Made by a program: the position numbers and the translations under genes. Below, one piece after another: positions 1 through 6,599 of a stretch of 7,839 nucleotides of DNA. The stretch lies in assembly GCA_021323815.1 (NCBI GenBank), contig JAJPKG010000341.1, forward strand, positions 1 through 7,839. Reading direction: 5' to 3'. The number at the start of each line of letters is the position of its first letter. Within the stretch, counting starts at the first letter, position 1. The stretch is from Pseudomonadota bacterium. GTDB lineage: Bacteria; Chloroflexota; Ktedonobacteria; Ktedonobacterales; JACDGC01. The notes below the pieces were generated by a model that worked only from the letters and a program-made list of their open reading frames with translations, was not told the DNA's origin and ran no database searches.

Positions 1-121
1 CGCGACTGGCCTGTTTCCCTGTGCCCCAGGGTACAGCACGGATCTCCCACTGAAACCACTCCGACCGCTAGGTGGGAACTGCCTCACCATCCCGCAGGAT
101 GGATCTCTTTGCACCGGTTTC
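1..121 (-). ncRNA. Unidentified structured leader RNA, runs off left edge
   Basis: On the minus strand, directly downstream of a strong promoter, the predicted transcript folds into consecutive hairpins. One has a perfect 6-bp stem with a 4-base loop (87-102). One has a 7-bp stem (72-78 with 44-50) that includes a G-U pair which would be a mismatch if the plus strand were transcribed, favouring the minus strand. A third is CCCUG/CAGGG (17-31). There is no convincing ORF. It is probably a cis-regulatory leader of a gene to the left, or a small RNA. The segment GGGA...UGGUGAG...UCCC after AAGAGA faintly recalls the distal part of a T-box Stem I. No specifier or antiterminator is visible, so I do not assign a family. 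Confidence 0.45.
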
Positions 122-127
122 GCGCAC

Positions 128-157
128 ATTCTACCGCAAAAACGACGAAGTTGTCAA
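128..157 (-). promoter_or_regulatory. Sigma-70-type promoter, minus strand
   Basis: Read on the minus strand there is a perfect -35 hexamer TTGACA (157-152), an 18-base spacer and a -10 hexamer TAGAAT (133-128), which matches the consensus at 5 of 6 positions. The expected transcription start is near 121. It is the best consensus promoter in the window and points leftward, away from every gene visible here, so it must serve the structured RNA or a gene beyond the left edge. Confidence 0.7.
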
Positions 158-170
158 GGGGACAGTCAAT

Positions 171-226
171 GGCTAAAGCCTTTGCCTGCCCTTTCATCCG
201 CATGGGCTAAAGCCTCAGCGGCTTTA
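171..226. repeat. GGCTAAAGCC repeat pair with hairpin
   Basis: GGCTAAAGCC occurs twice, at 171-180 and 205-214. The second copy forms a perfect 7-bp hairpin, TAAAGCC (208-214) with GGCTTTA (220-226), around a 5-base loop. There is no poly-T tract, so it is not an ordinary terminator. It looks like a small interspersed intergenic repeat. The rest of the genome is needed to know its copy number. Confidence 0.5.
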
Positions 227-303
227 CGGGCTTCCTGTAAGGATGCAAGGGGTGCGGTGTCACATCGTGCGACGGGCCGTTTCATCCCCATGTCTGAAAG
301 CCT
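192..303. repeat. Degenerate direct repeat, 24 bp
   Basis: Two 24-base segments at 192-215 and 280-303 agree at 19 of 24 positions. Both begin TTTCATCC, continue with CATG and end AAAGCCT. The copies are 64 bases apart and overlap the GGCTAAAGCC pair and the inverted repeat at 274-319. This suggests a diverged duplication of a small intergenic element. Confidence 0.45.
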
Positions 304-319
304 GGGGTCTTCACGGCCC
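274..319. repeat. Two-stem inverted repeat with symmetric internal loop
   Basis: GGGCCGT (274-280) pairs with ACGGCCC (313-319), and inside it CCCCA (286-290) pairs with TGGGG (303-307). Five unpaired bases separate the stems on each side, and a 12-base apical loop closes the structure. The symmetry suggests a real RNA or DNA fold. Without a U-tract it does not look like a rho-independent terminator. Bases 320-440 hold nothing else I can interpret apart from a short GGTGC/GCACC hairpin at 343-354. Confidence 0.45.
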
Positions 320-441
320 AATGAGATAAGGTAGGCTGCTACGGTGCCAGCACCAGCAACACAGGCTCGACAGTGTGCCAGGCTAGCTCGCTCAGTTAGA
401 TTTGTCGATAGCGGCAGGTGATGCCGATATCATCTGTGATG

Positions 442-471
442 TTGCTCACATAAAAGCATCTGGGATAGAAT
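442..471 (+). promoter_or_regulatory. Candidate promoter for the glutamine synthetase-like gene
   Basis: TTGCTC (442-447), an 18-base spacer and TAGAAT (466-471) form a plausible sigma-70-type promoter. Spacing and -10 hexamer are the same as in the minus-strand promoter at 128-157. It would give a leader of about 135 bases before the ATG at 614. A weaker competitor, TTGGTG (539-544) with TTTTAA (562-567) at 17 bases, lies closer to the gene. Confidence 0.45.
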
Positions 472-479
472 CGGGAACG

Positions 480-575
480 GCCCAGATGACGATGGGCAAT
501 ACGGGAATATCTTTCTGGAAGCGCTGGAAATAGTGCAATTGGTGCGATGTGCACAACGGCATTTTAACCTGCCGT
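480..575 (+). promoter_or_regulatory. Hairpins in the leader of the synthetase gene
   Basis: Two stem-loops lie between the candidate promoter and the start codon. GCCCA (480-484) pairs with TGGGC (493-497), and ACGGCA (556-561) pairs with TGCCGT (570-575) around an 8-base loop. A run of five T follows at about 595-599, too far from the second stem for a standard terminator. An imperfect dyad TTGGTGC/GCACAA (539-556) could be an operator. Control by any of these is inferred. Confidence 0.3.
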
Positions 576-613
576 GATATGCTGTCACTACATCTTTTTG
601 TGAGGGGCTGAGC

Positions 614-1945
614 ATGGCTGCGCAAGACGATATTATGGCCGAGGCTGAGGCGCGAGGGGTGCGCTTCTGCAATCTGGAATTTACCGATATCGTAGGCATG
701 GCGAAGGCAGTGACGGTGCCAATTGAGCAACTGCCGGCGTCGCTGGCCGGCGGGCGCTGGTTCGACGGTTCGTCCATTGAGGGCTTTGCGCGCGTGCTGG
801 AAAGCGACATGTATCTGCTGCCCGATGCCGCCACGTTCGCCGTCATCCCCTGGCAGGCAGCGCGGGCGCGCATTGTGTGCGACGTGGTGCGGCCCGACGG
901 CACGCCCTTTGAGGGCGACCCGCGGGCGCGGCTGCGGCACGCGCTGAACCGTGCAGCGACGCTGGGCATGCGCTATGAGGTCGCGCCGGAGATCGAATTT
1001 TTCTTGCTCAAACCTTCGTCCGGCGAGCATGATGCAGCGGTCGCGTTTGACCGGGGCAGCTATTTCGATCTGGCGAACGAAGCGACGGCAAAAGTGTGGC
1101 TGGATCTGATGAACCACCTGGAAGCGCTGGGCGTGCCGGTGGAATCGACCCATCATGAAGTGGCGGATGGGCAGCACGAGATCGACCTCGCCATGCAAGA
1201 CGCGCTGAACGCCGCTGATGCCGTCATGACCTGCAAGCTGGCGATCAAAGCCATCGCCGCACAGCACAATCTGGCGGCAACCTTCATGCCCAAGCCGATC
1301 ACGGGCGTCAACGGCTCCGGCATGCACGTACACCAGCGGTTGATCGACATGCGCAGCGGGCGCAATGTCTTTGCGGATGCCGAGAATCGCGAATATGGGC
1401 TGTCGGAAAGCGGCTTGCGCTTCATCGCCGGGCTGTTGGATCACGCGCGGGCGATGTCCGCCGTCCTCTCGCCGCTGGTGAATTCCTATAAGCGGCTGGT
1501 GCCGAGCTATGAAGCGCCGCTGGAGATCAACTGGGGCCACCACAACCAGGATATGCTGGTGCGCGTGCCGCATCTGGCGACGCAACGCAAAAATGACGTG
1601 CAGATCGAGATCCGCAGTCCGGACCCCAGTTGCAATCCCTATCTCGCCTTTGCCGTGCTGCTGGCCGCCGGCCTGGACGGCATGGAACGGGGGCTGGAAT
1701 GCCCCCCGCCGGGCGACCGGCGACCGCGCAAAACGCCGGGCAGCAGCCGGCATCAGGTGCCGGGGCCGCGCCTGCCGGAATCACTGGCCGAGGCGCTGAC
1801 CGCGATGGAAGGCGATCCGCTGGTGCGCGAGGCGCTTGGCCCCATCATCGCCGGCGAATTTCTGGACGCCAAGTGGCAAGAATGGGATGCCTATCGCCAG
1901 GAAGTCAGCGCGTGGGAGTTGCGGCGCTACCTACCCTTGTTTTGA
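614..1945 (+). CDS. glnA: Type I glutamine synthetase-like protein (GlnA family)
   Basis: This 443-residue cytoplasmic protein has the family's usual length for a type without the adenylylation insert. The start is set by GAGGGG (602-607), 6 bases before the ATG. The beta-grasp motif FDGSSIEGF is at 50-58. The metal-ligand glutamates are present as EIE (E126, E128), E182, E189 and E332, with H238 in NGSGMHVH. Substrate residues R294, E300 and R334 are also kept. Family members join ammonia or an amine to glutamate using ATP. Two arginines usually involved in phosphate contact are replaced: the NRS motif reads NQD (Q312), and the residue before IEIR is Q330. No tyrosine lies between 343 and 427, so GlnE-type adenylylation is unlikely. 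It could be glutamine synthetase or a gamma-glutamyl-amine ligase paralogue. It stands alone, converging on the next gene. Confidence 0.88.
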   Translation: MAAQDDIMAEAEARGVRFCNLEFTDIVGMAKAVTVPIEQLPASLAGGRWFDGSSIEGFARVLESDMYLLPDAATFAVIPWQAARARIVCDVVRPDGTPFEGDPRARLRHALNRAATLGMRYEVAPEIEFFLLKPSSGEHDAAVAFDRGSYFDLANEATAKVWLDLMNHLEALGVPVESTHHEVADGQHEIDLAMQDALNAADAVMTCKLAIKAIAAQHNLAATFMPKPITGVNGSGMHVHQRLIDMRSGRNVFADAENREYGLSESGLRFIAGLLDHARAMSAVLSPLVNSYKRLVPSYEAPLEINWGHHNQDMLVRVPHLATQRKNDVQIEIRSPDPSCNPYLAFAVLLAAGLDGMERGLECPPPGDRRPRKTPGSSRHQVPGPRLPESLAEALTAMEGDPLVREALGPIIAGEFLDAKWQEWDAYRQEVSAWELRRYLPLF

Positions 1946-3736
1946 TCATTCTTGCTCAACCAGGGTGACGGCCTGGGTTTGCAGATCAGGGAGCGGCGTG
2001 GCACCGGGTTTGCGGATGATGCCGCCGGCATGCAGATATTCCCTGCCGAGATAATCTTCGTAGACCAGCACCGCCATGTAGCTGTCGCCGTTGACCAGCG
2101 GCACGTCGCTGACCACGACGCGGGTGGAAGGCGTGGCACTGCCGTTGTCGGCATTGGTGTTGAGCAATTCATTCATGGCGCGACCGGGCGTATGCGCCGG
2201 GGTGGTGAGATTCAGCAGCGATTCCACCGTCGGCACCAGATCCTCGGTGCCGCTGGGAACGTAGCTGCTCACACCTTGCTTGAAGCCGGGACCGACGGCG
2301 TAGAAGATGGTGTGCAGATCGTGCCGGCTCAAGCCTCCCCAGGTTCCGGGCGAGGCGGTGTCGGCATACATCGAACCGGCGAATTGGTTGATGTTGGTGC
2401 CGCGCTGGCGCACATCCAGCGGCGATGAGGCGAAGCTGACCAGGATGTCGGGGGTGTCGGCATTGAGCGGACCAAATGCGCTCAGGTGCAGCGTGCCACT
2501 GACCTTGCCCAGGCTGTCATTCAGGAAGATCGCACCCACCTGGGGTATATCCTCAAGAAACGTGGCCACCTCTTGCGCCAGCTCCACGCGCCCCGTTTGC
2601 GCGCTGCCCTGGCCGGCGGCAGCCACCGCCGGAGTATCGGGCACGGTGATGATATCAAATCCGCCATACGGCGTTACCACAACGGTCGTGTGTTTGGTCA
2701 TTGCTCCGGTGCTGACCCCCTGCGCGCCGACATCCGGCAGCACGCCGTTCGCGCCGCGCAACGCTTCACGCGCGATCAGCGCCGCCAGATCGGTGCGCAG
2801 GGCGTTCGTGGGGGCGAAGGATGATTGCGAGGCCGCGCTGGCAGCATCCGGCGAGATGACATCCACCAGACCGTGATCTGAGGTGACGATGAGGTTGACG
2901 CTGTCTTGAATGCCGGCAGCGTTCAGCGCGGTGAAGATCTCACCCAGCGCGTTATCATCCTCGCGCAATGCGGCCTGCATGGCCGGCGAGCCGATGCCGG
3001 TGAGCGTGCCGGTGGCGGCGGGATCATTGTAATGAATGATTGCCAGGAAGGATGCCACCTTGAGCTTGGGCAACAGAAATTCGGTGAATGCCTGGGTCAG
3101 CGCCTCGGTGCGCGCCGTATCGGGGGCATGAGCCGCATCCAGCGCGGGCACATCGCCTGGCGGCGTGAGATGCGCCGCCCGCAACTGCGACGGCAGCTCG
3201 GTGGGATACGCCGTCGCGCCGTCCAGCACAAAGGCGTTCGTCAGGGTGGGATGCGCCTGCAACAGCGCCGCGCCACCCACGCCCTCATACGCCACACTCA
3301 AACCATTGTTGAGCGCGACTTGCGCCATTGTGACGAATGGATCAATGCTGGCAGGCGGCGTTGCCACAAGCGGTGCGGGGGCAGCAACAGGCGATTTCGC
3401 TGAAGGTGTGAGGGAAAATTGGCCGCTTGTCTTGGGCGCTGTCAGGGCGGTGAAGAACGGCGGCTGCGCGTGGTGATCGGTCGCAATGACGCCGTCGTTG
3501 CCCATCTGCGCCAGATGCGGCGTGAGCGCAGGGGAAACGAGGTCGGGCCGCATGCCGGGCCAGTCGAGCACGATGGTGGCATGCGCGCTCTGGGGCGGCG
3601 GGGGCTGCTGCACGAACAGGAAGGTGAACGAGATCGCCAGGGAGATCATCAACAGCAGCAGCGTCACGAACTGACGCGCCAGCAGCGCGCCGGGCGAGAC
3701 GGGTTCATAACGCGGATTCGGGGTTGGAGCCGCCAT
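1946..3736 (-). CDS. Membrane-anchored type I phosphodiesterase/alkaline phosphatase superfamily protein
   Basis: The protein has 596 residues. Its start is supported by AGAGG about 6-7 bases before the ATG. A short basic N-terminus is followed by one hydrophobic segment (about 21-43) and then a proline-rich stretch, so the bulk is probably outside the membrane. Superfamily signs are D58 in IVLDWPGMRPD, a possible nucleophile T96 in PFFT, TSDHG at 285-289, and the C-terminal WGGLSRHDLH...AVGPGF block (466-485). Relatives hydrolyse phosphodiesters or pyrophosphates with two metals. Here the usual D-x-x-G-H motif reads as AATGT near 240-244, with no histidine, and the later HGxLS-type histidine is W466. 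One metal site therefore seems lost. It may be inactive, single-metal or diverged in substrate. Bases 290-465 of the protein are low in recognisable motifs. Family confident, activity uncertain. Confidence 0.8.
   Translation of the reverse strand: MAAPTPNPRYEPVSPGALLARQFVTLLLLMISLAISFTFLFVQQPPPPQSAHATIVLDWPGMRPDLVSPALTPHLAQMGNDGVIATDHHAQPPFFTALTAPKTSGQFSLTPSAKSPVAAPAPLVATPPASIDPFVTMAQVALNNGLSVAYEGVGGAALLQAHPTLTNAFVLDGATAYPTELPSQLRAAHLTPPGDVPALDAAHAPDTARTEALTQAFTEFLLPKLKVASFLAIIHYNDPAATGTLTGIGSPAMQAALREDDNALGEIFTALNAAGIQDSVNLIVTSDHGLVDVISPDAASAASQSSFAPTNALRTDLAALIAREALRGANGVLPDVGAQGVSTGAMTKHTTVVVTPYGGFDIITVPDTPAVAAAGQGSAQTGRVELAQEVATFLEDIPQVGAIFLNDSLGKVSGTLHLSAFGPLNADTPDILVSFASSPLDVRQRGTNINQFAGSMYADTASPGTWGGLSRHDLHTIFYAVGPGFKQGVSSYVPSGTEDLVPTVESLLNLTTPAHTPGRAMNELLNTNADNGSATPSTRVVVSDVPLVNGDSYMAVLVYEDYLGREYLHAGGIIRKPGATPLPDLQTQAVTLVEQE
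1960..1976 (+). terminator. Weak candidate terminator inside the convergent gene
   Basis: Fifteen bases past the synthetase stop, CCAGG (1960-1964) and CCTGG (1972-1976) form a 5-bp stem with a 7-base loop, followed by GTTTG. The U-tract is poor. It lies within the last codons of the minus-strand phosphodiesterase-like gene, the only place a plus-strand terminator could sit because the two genes touch. Evidence is weak. Confidence 0.22.
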
Positions 3737-3814
3737 GCGCTACCTCTTTTTCAGCTCCGGCGCAAGGATGCACTGATGGAATGAGGGCGAACGAGTACGC
3801 GCCGGCTACCTCAT

Positions 3815-3823
3815 ATGGTAGCA
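3815..3823 (-). promoter_or_regulatory. Candidate extended -10 promoter for the phosphodiesterase-like gene
   Basis: On the minus strand TGC followed by TACCAT (-10 at 3820-3815) makes an extended -10 element without a clear -35 hexamer. It would start transcription near 3808 and give a leader of about 70 bases before the ATG at 3736. I found no comparably good promoter for the plus-strand kinase in this gap. Confidence 0.35.
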
Positions 3824-3826
3824 CAG

Positions 3827-3855
3827 GCGCGAGGGTTTTTGCCCTGGCTTCGCGC
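3827..3855. repeat. Inverted repeat between divergent genes
   Basis: GCGCGA followed by GGG (3827-3835) can pair with CCC (3842-3844) and TCGCGC (3850-3855). This gives a 9-bp stem interrupted by a 5-base bulge, with a 6-base loop rich in T. It sits just upstream of the minus-strand extended -10 element and about 85 bases before the kinase start. It could be an operator serving both divergent genes. No binding protein can be named. Confidence 0.35.
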
Positions 3856-3938
3856 TGAATCGGGCACGTTTTCTGCGCAATGCACCCCAGTTTTCCCCTG
3901 TGCAGGAACGGCAGGGGAATTCCTGGAAGGAGCCAGCC

Positions 3939-5228
3939 ATGTTTTCTGTTGCCGCACCGAATAATGCTAAAACATATCACGAGCCTGTCAATGATGCACG
4001 TGGCGCGCGCCAGAGCGAGTTGCAGGGCACAATGATTGTCATGCATGCCATCCAACTGGTGGCCGAAGAGCCAGATTTCGCCAAACGCATGCGCTTGCTG
4101 GCCCGCGCCGCCGCTGTTGTGGGGATGGGAACCGGCGCGTTGCTGACCTTTGAGCCGGTGACGCAGGCGCTGGTGCCGCTGGCGGTGGTGAACGGGATGA
4201 ATCCCACCGCGTTGCCGTTTTCGGGAGCGCAATCCGGCCTGACGCCGCTGCCGCAGGTGGTCACGCTGGGCATGCACGAAGGTGTCGCCGGCTATGCCGC
4301 CCGCGGGCGCGCGCCGGTGCTGGCGCAAGACGCTCGCGCTGACCCGCGCATCACCACGCAGATGCTCGCAGCGGATGCCGACATCCTGGGCCTGACGCCA
4401 CACGGGATCATCGCTGTGCCGCTGTGGGAGGGCGAGACGCTGCTGGGCGTGCTGGAAGTGGGGCGTGCCGAGGGTGGGTTCGCCGAATGCACCGTCGAAC
4501 TGCTGCACGCGGTGGCCGCGCACGCCACGCTGGCGCTGGGCGTGGAACGGCGCGAGGGCGAGTTGCGCCAGGAACGCCGCCGCGCCGCCGACGCGCAGGA
4601 AGAGGAGCGCAAGCGCCTGGCGCGCGATCTGCACGATGGGCCGGTGCAGACCATCGCTAACGCCGCCATGCTGCTGGAATATGTCGATCGCCTGCTGGAA
4701 CAACGCCCGCAAGAGGCGCGACAGGAACTACGCCGGCTCTATGCCACGCTGACGCATACGGCAAAAGAACTGCGCGGCGTCTTGTTTGATCTGCGACCTC
4801 ACACGCTGGAGACCGCCGGGCTGGCTGCCGCGCTGCCGCACCTGGTGGAGCGCATGCAGCGCGACGACGGCCCGGTGATTCGCCTGCACATGGAGATCCC
4901 CGAACGCCTGCCGCAGCACATCGAGAGCACAATCTATCTCATCATCCGCGAGGCGCTCACCAACGTGCAGAAACACGCCAAAGCGCAAACCTGCTGGGTG
5001 GATGTCTGCCTGTCGCCGGCGACCAACAACGAACGCCGTGTGGTGCAGGTGCAGATCCGCGACAATGGCATCGGCTTCGATCCACAGCACATGCTGGCCA
5101 ATTATCCACACGGGCAATCGTGGGGTTTGCTGAATATGTATGAGCGCGCCCGCGCCATCACCGCCCATTTTGCCATCCACGCCCAGCCCCAGCGCGGCAC
5201 AACGGTGGAGCTGGTGGCAGCGCTTTAA
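3939..5228 (+). CDS. Cytoplasmic GAF-domain sensor histidine kinase (NarL/HisKA_3 type)
   Basis: The protein has 429 residues from the ATG at 3939, chosen because AAGGAG (3927-3932) lies 6 bases upstream. A GTG 39 bases further upstream (3900) keeps the frame but has no comparable ribosome site. Residues about 35-203 form a GAF-like sensor domain (GVAGYA, IIAVPLWEGETLLGVLEV). A short charged helix follows (about 204-225), then the HisKA_3 box RLARDLHDGPVQ with phospho-acceptor H232. The ATPase domain has the N-box REALTNVQKHA (N342), G1 RDNGIGFD (D375) and a G2 motif GLLNMYERA (396-404). All catalytic motifs are intact. There is no membrane segment, so the signal is intracellular. Kinases of this type phosphorylate a LuxR/NarL-type response regulator, but none is adjacent and the signal is unknown. 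Confidence 0.92.
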   Translation: MFSVAAPNNAKTYHEPVNDARGARQSELQGTMIVMHAIQLVAEEPDFAKRMRLLARAAAVVGMGTGALLTFEPVTQALVPLAVVNGMNPTALPFSGAQSGLTPLPQVVTLGMHEGVAGYAARGRAPVLAQDARADPRITTQMLAADADILGLTPHGIIAVPLWEGETLLGVLEVGRAEGGFAECTVELLHAVAAHATLALGVERREGELRQERRRAADAQEEERKRLARDLHDGPVQTIANAAMLLEYVDRLLEQRPQEARQELRRLYATLTHTAKELRGVLFDLRPHTLETAGLAAALPHLVERMQRDDGPVIRLHMEIPERLPQHIESTIYLIIREALTNVQKHAKAQTCWVDVCLSPATNNERRVVQVQIRDNGIGFDPQHMLANYPHGQSWGLLNMYERARAITAHFAIHAQPQRGTTVELVAAL

Positions 5229-5256
5229 AACGACCTATTGTCCCCGCTAGGGTTCC

Positions 5257-5298
5257 CGTGCCGCAGCGCGACGAGGCACGCCAGGCAATCTCTGTGCC
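5257..5298. terminator. Competing hairpins between convergent genes, possible bidirectional terminator
   Basis: CGTGCC (5257-5262) and GGCACG (5275-5280) form a perfect 6-bp stem with a 12-base loop. GGCAC (5275-5279) can instead pair with GTGCC (5294-5298), so the two folds exclude each other. The gap separates the ends of the kinase and FemAB-type genes, a usual place for a shared terminator. There is no U-tract on either strand, so classical rho-independent termination is doubtful. Confidence 0.3.
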
Positions 5299-5301
5299 AT
5301 G

Positions 5302-6438
5302 CTACTCCCCCGCTGTGGCGGCAGCGGCCTCTTTCGGCGCAGCGTCATCGCCGGCAGGCGTGTGGCCGTTGCTCTTGCTGCCGCGATTGCGCAGAGTGTG
5401 GCGCAGATCCACCGCCCAAGTGTAGGGATAATAGATGAGCGGGTTCAGCACCAGTTCCATCGTCGGCATCACGCGGTGGAAGAAGCCGCCGAACCCTTTC
5501 TTGAACTCATAGACGCCATACATCGGCTGACCCGGCTCCAGCACTTCGGGGATGTTGCGGAAATCGAAGAAATCGCATCCCTGTTGCCTGGCCCAGCGGA
5601 TCGCTTCCCATTGCAGCAGATAATTGGGGCGCAGCTTGCGCGCCTGGGCATCGCTGGTGATGCCGGTATGCATGCTCCACGCCCACTTGCCAAAGGTCGC
5701 CACCGTCGTCGCCGCCAGCGGTGTTCCCTGATATTCGGCGATGAGCAGCGTGATGAGAGCTGTCGCGTCGCGCGCCGCCGCTTCGGGCGAATAGTGCGCC
5801 AGCATGTCGCGGAAAACCGAAGCGGGATAGAGGTAAAAATGTTCGCGTTTCGCCGTCTCTGCTTGCAGGCGATAAAACGCCTGGAAGTCGTCTTCGCCGT
5901 TGCCCTGGCGCACGATGACGCCGCTGCGCCCCGTCTTGCCGATATTATAGCGCCAGGTTGTTTTCATCCCGTCCAGCAGGTGCTTTTCGTCGGGGCGAAT
6001 GTCCAGAATCCAGGTGTTGCGCAGATAGATGACATGGGGCGACGCATGGAAGCCCAACCGCTCAAAGGCCGCGCGCCACTGGGGCTGATCGTCGGGCATG
6101 TTGGGTTCCACGCGCAGGGCGAAACCACCCGCCTTGCGCGCCATCTGCGCCGCGCTGCGCATCAGCAGGGGCAGCACCGGGCCGTCGGCATCCGGCACAA
6201 CGGGGCCGCGCGGGGCGTAATAGAGCGCACCGGGGATGCCGGGGAGCTTGCTGCGCAACAGCAGCACCGCGCCCAGCACGCGATCGCCTTCCACCACGCC
6301 CACGCGCAAGGCTTTGTCGCGCGCCGCTGGATCTTCCCCATGCTCGGCCCATTCATAGGTCTGGCACAGGTGCCCGGTCGGCATATCGCGCACAAAGGTG
6401 TTCCATTGTCTGCGGTCGGTGATCAGTCGCGCTTCCAT
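5302..6438 (-). CDS. FemAB/FemX-family peptidoglycan bridge aminoacyltransferase (GNAT fold)
   Basis: The protein has 378 residues from the ATG at 6438. The open frame extends much further upstream, but that part crosses the likely promoter (6490-6498) and reads as non-coding. GGGGAG lies about 12 bases before the ATG, and a CTG one codon earlier is a possible alternative start. Two GNAT-like halves are seen. Typical family blocks include LRVEPNM (108-114), the MKTTWRYNIGK segment (158-168), NYLLQWEAIRWA (272-283) leading to FFDFRNIP (290-297), and YEFKKGFGG (310-318). FemAB enzymes act in the cytoplasm and transfer amino acids from aminoacyl-tRNA to the stem peptide of lipid-linked peptidoglycan precursors. 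The donor amino acid cannot be read from sequence. The last 28 residues are a low-complexity, alanine-rich tail. No signal peptide is present. Confidence 0.85.
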   Translation of the reverse strand: MEARLITDRRQWNTFVRDMPTGHLCQTYEWAEHGEDPAARDKALRVGVVEGDRVLGAVLLLRSKLPGIPGALYYAPRGPVVPDADGPVLPLLMRSAAQMARKAGGFALRVEPNMPDDQPQWRAAFERLGFHASPHVIYLRNTWILDIRPDEKHLLDGMKTTWRYNIGKTGRSGVIVRQGNGEDDFQAFYRLQAETAKREHFYLYPASVFRDMLAHYSPEAAARDATALITLLIAEYQGTPLAATTVATFGKWAWSMHTGITSDAQARKLRPNYLLQWEAIRWARQQGCDFFDFRNIPEVLEPGQPMYGVYEFKKGFGGFFHRVMPTMELVLNPLIYYPYTWAVDLRHTLRNRGSKSNGHTPAGDDAAPKEAAAATAGE

Positions 6439-6489
6439 CAGTTCTGCGCTCTCCCCACTAGATTTCTCTGATCTGAAAGGAACAGGGCC

Positions 6490-6498
6490 AGTATAGCA
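6490..6498 (-). promoter_or_regulatory. Extended -10 promoter for the FemAB-type gene
   Basis: On the minus strand TGC directly precedes TATACT (-10 at 6495-6490), an extended -10 element. The -35 region is poor. Transcription would start near 6483 and leave a leader of about 45 bases before the ATG at 6438. Confidence 0.55.
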
Positions 6499-6524
6499 TG
6501 CGCGTGAGATGCGGAAAAGCCCAT

Positions 6525-6538
6525 CGCCCATTTGGGCG
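6525..6538. promoter_or_regulatory. Palindrome between divergent promoters, candidate operator
   Basis: CGCCCATTTGGGCG is a perfect 5-bp inverted repeat around a 4-base centre. It lies upstream of both divergent extended -10 promoters (6490-6498 and 6600-6608), 27 bases from the minus-strand one and 62 bases from the plus-strand one. A regulator bound here could act on both. This is inference from position and symmetry. Confidence 0.3.
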
Positions 6539-6599
6539 GCCATCCGCGCCGGACAGCGAAAAATTGCCTTCCCAACCACTAGCATTTCGGTCGCGCGTC

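Noticed and set aside
40..105. Plus-strand T-box antiterminator at AGGTGGGAACTGCC (70-83)
   Set aside because: The match to the T-box core is only partial, the strong promoter and better pairing are on the minus strand, and no gene of the right type follows on the plus strand.
1..613. CRISPR array, tRNA, tmRNA, RNase P RNA or glutamine riboswitch in the left intergenic region
   Set aside because: Repeats are not evenly spaced, no cloverleaf or conserved RNA core was seen, and the glnA-type riboswitch motif is absent.
446..1753. Long minus-strand open frame (435 codons) opposite the synthetase gene
   Set aside because: Its translation is rich in H, Q and R with no family features, the typical shadow of a GC-rich gene, while the plus strand carries clear synthetase motifs.
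5299..6471. Plus-strand open frame of 390 codons opposite the FemAB-type gene
   Set aside because: No motif, no ribosome site and shadow-like composition; the minus strand encodes a recognisable enzyme.
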